Shown: in pieces, positions 62,565 to 64,000 of the stretch
How positions within the stretch are numbered: position 1 is the stretch's first letter
Layout of the letters: each line of letters starts with the position of its first letter
Assembly (NCBI GenBank): GCA_963989385.1
Contig: OZ022502.1
Span: 16,355,001-16,419,000 of the forward strand
DNA length: 64,000 bases
Source: Ctena decussata
Taxonomy: Eukaryota; Mollusca; Bivalvia; Lucinida; Lucinidae
Direction of reading: 5' to 3'
Notes under the pieces: model-generated
Databases searched by the model: none
The model's input: only the letters and a program-made list of their open reading frames with translations
Told to the model about the DNA's origin: nothing
Made by a program: the position numbers and the translations under genes

Positions 62565-62792
62565 ACCCAGCAGGCATACAAGGTTGAATCAGCCTTGAAT
62601 CAACCTTGATTCAACGTGACGTTGAATCAATGTTGAATCAAGGCACACAAGGTTGAATCAGCCTTGAATCAACCTTGCTTTAACGTGACGTTGAATCAAG
62701 GCACACACTGTTGAATCAACATTGAATCAACCTTGATTCAACGTGTCGTTGAATCAATGTTGAATCAAGGCACACAATGTGTGCCCAGTGGG
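62565..62792. mobile_element. CCCAGC-ended MITE with three ~65-bp internal repeats
   Basis: Left CCCAGCAGGCATACAAGG, right GTGTGCCCAGTGGG. Inside, CCTTGAATCAACCTTG, ACGTGACGTTGAATCAA and AAGGCACACA recur three times with a 60-67-bp period. Same design as 27459 and 28243. Confidence 0.75.
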
Positions 62793-62837
62793 AAGTTCGG
62801 AAGAAAATAAAGAAGCTGTGTTATTGTAAAGAAATAT

Positions 62838-62872
<35 letters not shown>
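62838..62872 (+). repeat. (CT)n microsatellite
   Basis: CTCTCTCT tract of about 35 bp. Confidence 0.9.
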
Positions 62873-62875
<3 letters not shown>

Positions 62876-62902
62876 GAGAGAGAACATGCGGAAATACGAG
62901 AG

Positions 62903-63163
62903 TCAGTCAATAACCGGCCTATCCAATTTGGCAGCACCCCTCACTTCTTTCTCCAAATACATGTAATCACCACTTAGATTGATGTAATTTGTCCAATGGT
63001 GTTTAAGGGCCAACAGTCCATTCTGGTAAAAACTAGGGGGTTGTTCATACAACCATCGCCGACTTGCTGTCTGGAGGACATCATCCACACAGTTCATTTT
63101 TTCAAGTTTCTTAAGAGAGGGTAATCGCTGGAAGCCAGGTCTGTGGAGTTGGGCCAGGTACAA
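62903..63163 (-). pseudogene. Mariner-type transposase, C-terminal relic
   Basis: The minus-strand frame contains RLPSLKKLEKMNCVDDVLQT, RRWLYEQPPSFYQNGLLALK and HHWTNYINLSGDYMYLEKE. These match in layout the end of mariner transposases (F/LPxLKxxL, then FYxxGIxxLxxRWxxCIxxxGDYxE). The catalytic DDD/E region upstream is not recoverable: a TGA precedes it. About 86 codons remain. Inactive. Confidence 0.6.
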
Positions 63164-63324
63164 GTTTAAACTCGTTACTTTTCACTGCATCAGCTGCAAG
63201 TCGACAAATATCGTCTAATGAATGCCCCTGCTCCAATAAACGCCACCTGCCTATTGCGAAATTAATGTTATATTATGTTGCATAGATTCCTGTTAAGGTA
63301 GCTATTTGAAATGGGGCCAACTTT

Positions 63325-63400
63325 TAAAGAAGAGAATTTGCTCCTGGGAGCAAATTCTTTTCAAATTATTTTCTTTACATTTTCTGACCCCAACTAAAAA
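63325..63400. repeat. Dispersed GAATTTGCTCC hairpin repeat (copy 6)
   Basis: AGAATTTGCTCCTGGGAGCA then AATTCT, a near-perfect stem. Confidence 0.7.
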
Positions 63401-63454
63401 GGGAGCAAAAATAGTAGAATTGCTTCCATTGAAGTGACCCATCACCTTTATATT

Positions 63455-63560
63455 GTTTATTAGAGGTATTTTGGCGGTGGCTGATTTACTACACTTTAGA
63501 TTCTAAATAACGCCCCTTTTTCGCGAAATGCAACGCCCCGGGGCGTTTAATAGGAATAAT
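63455..63560. repeat. Dispersed repeat containing GGGGCGTT motifs (copy 2)
   Basis: TTTATTAGAGGTATTTTGGC, TCTAAATAACGCCCC and GCAACGCCCCGGGGCGTTTA match the complement of 5240-5345. Confidence 0.55.
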
Positions 63561-64000
63561 ACGATATACACTCTGGAATTGTCATGTTGTAGCTGCACAC
63601 CTTTTGTGGCCTTTCAACACTTTTTTGCTATAAAAGCAGCCCGTAAACGGTCCAAGACATCGGAGTAGTACTCTCCAGAACAGCTTGGCCACGTGCAATG
63701 GTACAGGAAATCACTAATCAACGAGCAAGACACCTGACTTTATCTGACTGGCTCTTCTTCCATACTTATTCGACCACGCCTGAATTCTGCACCCAGTATT
63801 TAACCTTTGTATACATGTATGAAGGTGCACTACACTACCATCATGAACATCTGACAATTCAAAAAATATTTCCCTTTTATATACAGGGATTTATTGACAG
63901 CCTTGTATTCAACTTTTGACGTGAAGCCAGAATTAACATCTTCGGACTACGTGTGTATGCCTAATCGAACTTCTTATGTGAAAACATGGATAACTTTCCA
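63561..64000. other. Right edge, no gene seen
   Basis: A 73-codon plus-strand frame at 63698-63919 has no recognisable feature. I see no splice pattern. Confidence 0.4.

Noticed and set aside
63698..63919. 73-codon plus-strand ORF at the right edge
   Set aside because: No motif, no compositional sign of coding, no splice pattern.
1..64000. A defence island, operon or biosynthetic cluster
   Set aside because: The host genes are unrelated, spliced and far apart. The density of the window comes from mobile elements.

Overview
This is a eukaryotic, AT-rich, repeat-dense window, most likely from a bivalve mollusc. The evidence is spliced genes with GT/AG introns, non-LTR retrotransposons, tRNA-derived SINEs, many foldback/MITE elements, a (CCCTAA)n tract, and the kinds of host gene seen (a HEPN-like membrane protein, an LRAT-domain membrane protein, a MAPEG enzyme). 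I assign the clade from general familiarity with such genomes, not from a search. No operon, CRISPR array or prokaryotic gene is present.

Host genes. (1) Plus strand, about 1.27-5.95 kb: a HEPN-like domain followed by one membrane helix (main exon 1725-2359). Its first and last exons are uncertain. (2) Minus strand, 22430 down to 14271: a complete five-exon microsomal glutathione S-transferase 3 (MGST3) gene of 141 codons. All exon phases fit, and the glutathione-binding residues of the family are present with the right spacing. (3) Minus strand, 50784 down to 48167: a two-coding-exon gene with an LRAT/NlpC-type acyltransferase-like domain, four membrane helices and a cysteine-rich tail. A TATA box lies upstream, and its 3' end carries a tandem duplication. 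Two further short ORFs (58337-58567 minus, 60858-61076 plus) are weak candidates.

Mobile DNA. The centre (38.5-46.6 kb) is a nearly full-length non-LTR retrotransposon. Its ORF1 protein has coiled coils and an SGNH-esterase-like domain. Its endonuclease/reverse-transcriptase ORF2 is split by a roughly 440-bp SINE-like insertion. A 175-bp inverted copy of the ORF1/ORF2 junction sits exactly at the 5' end and looks like a snap-back event during insertion. Degenerate 3' pieces of another LINE family lie at 13.3 and 22.8 kb. A mariner-type transposase relic lies at 62.9-63.2 kb.

The rest is layered non-autonomous elements: seven copies of a roughly 238-bp perfect-palindrome family; a tandem array of a ~166-bp unit (7.0-9.4 kb); a ~150-bp tandem array (28.4-29.3 kb); a 1.8-kb foldback built from a GAAAAGACGCCATGC-like motif (24.5-26.2 kb); an 872-bp element with a 9-bp target duplication (19.4-20.3 kb); a 2.3-kb element with ~500-bp terminal repeats (54.7-57.0 kb); and several families whose termini read CCCAGC or CCCACTGGGC. 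The most informative spots are the LINE's inverted 5' arm and the 47.2-48.3 kb stack, where the order of insertion, duplication and second insertion can be read directly.
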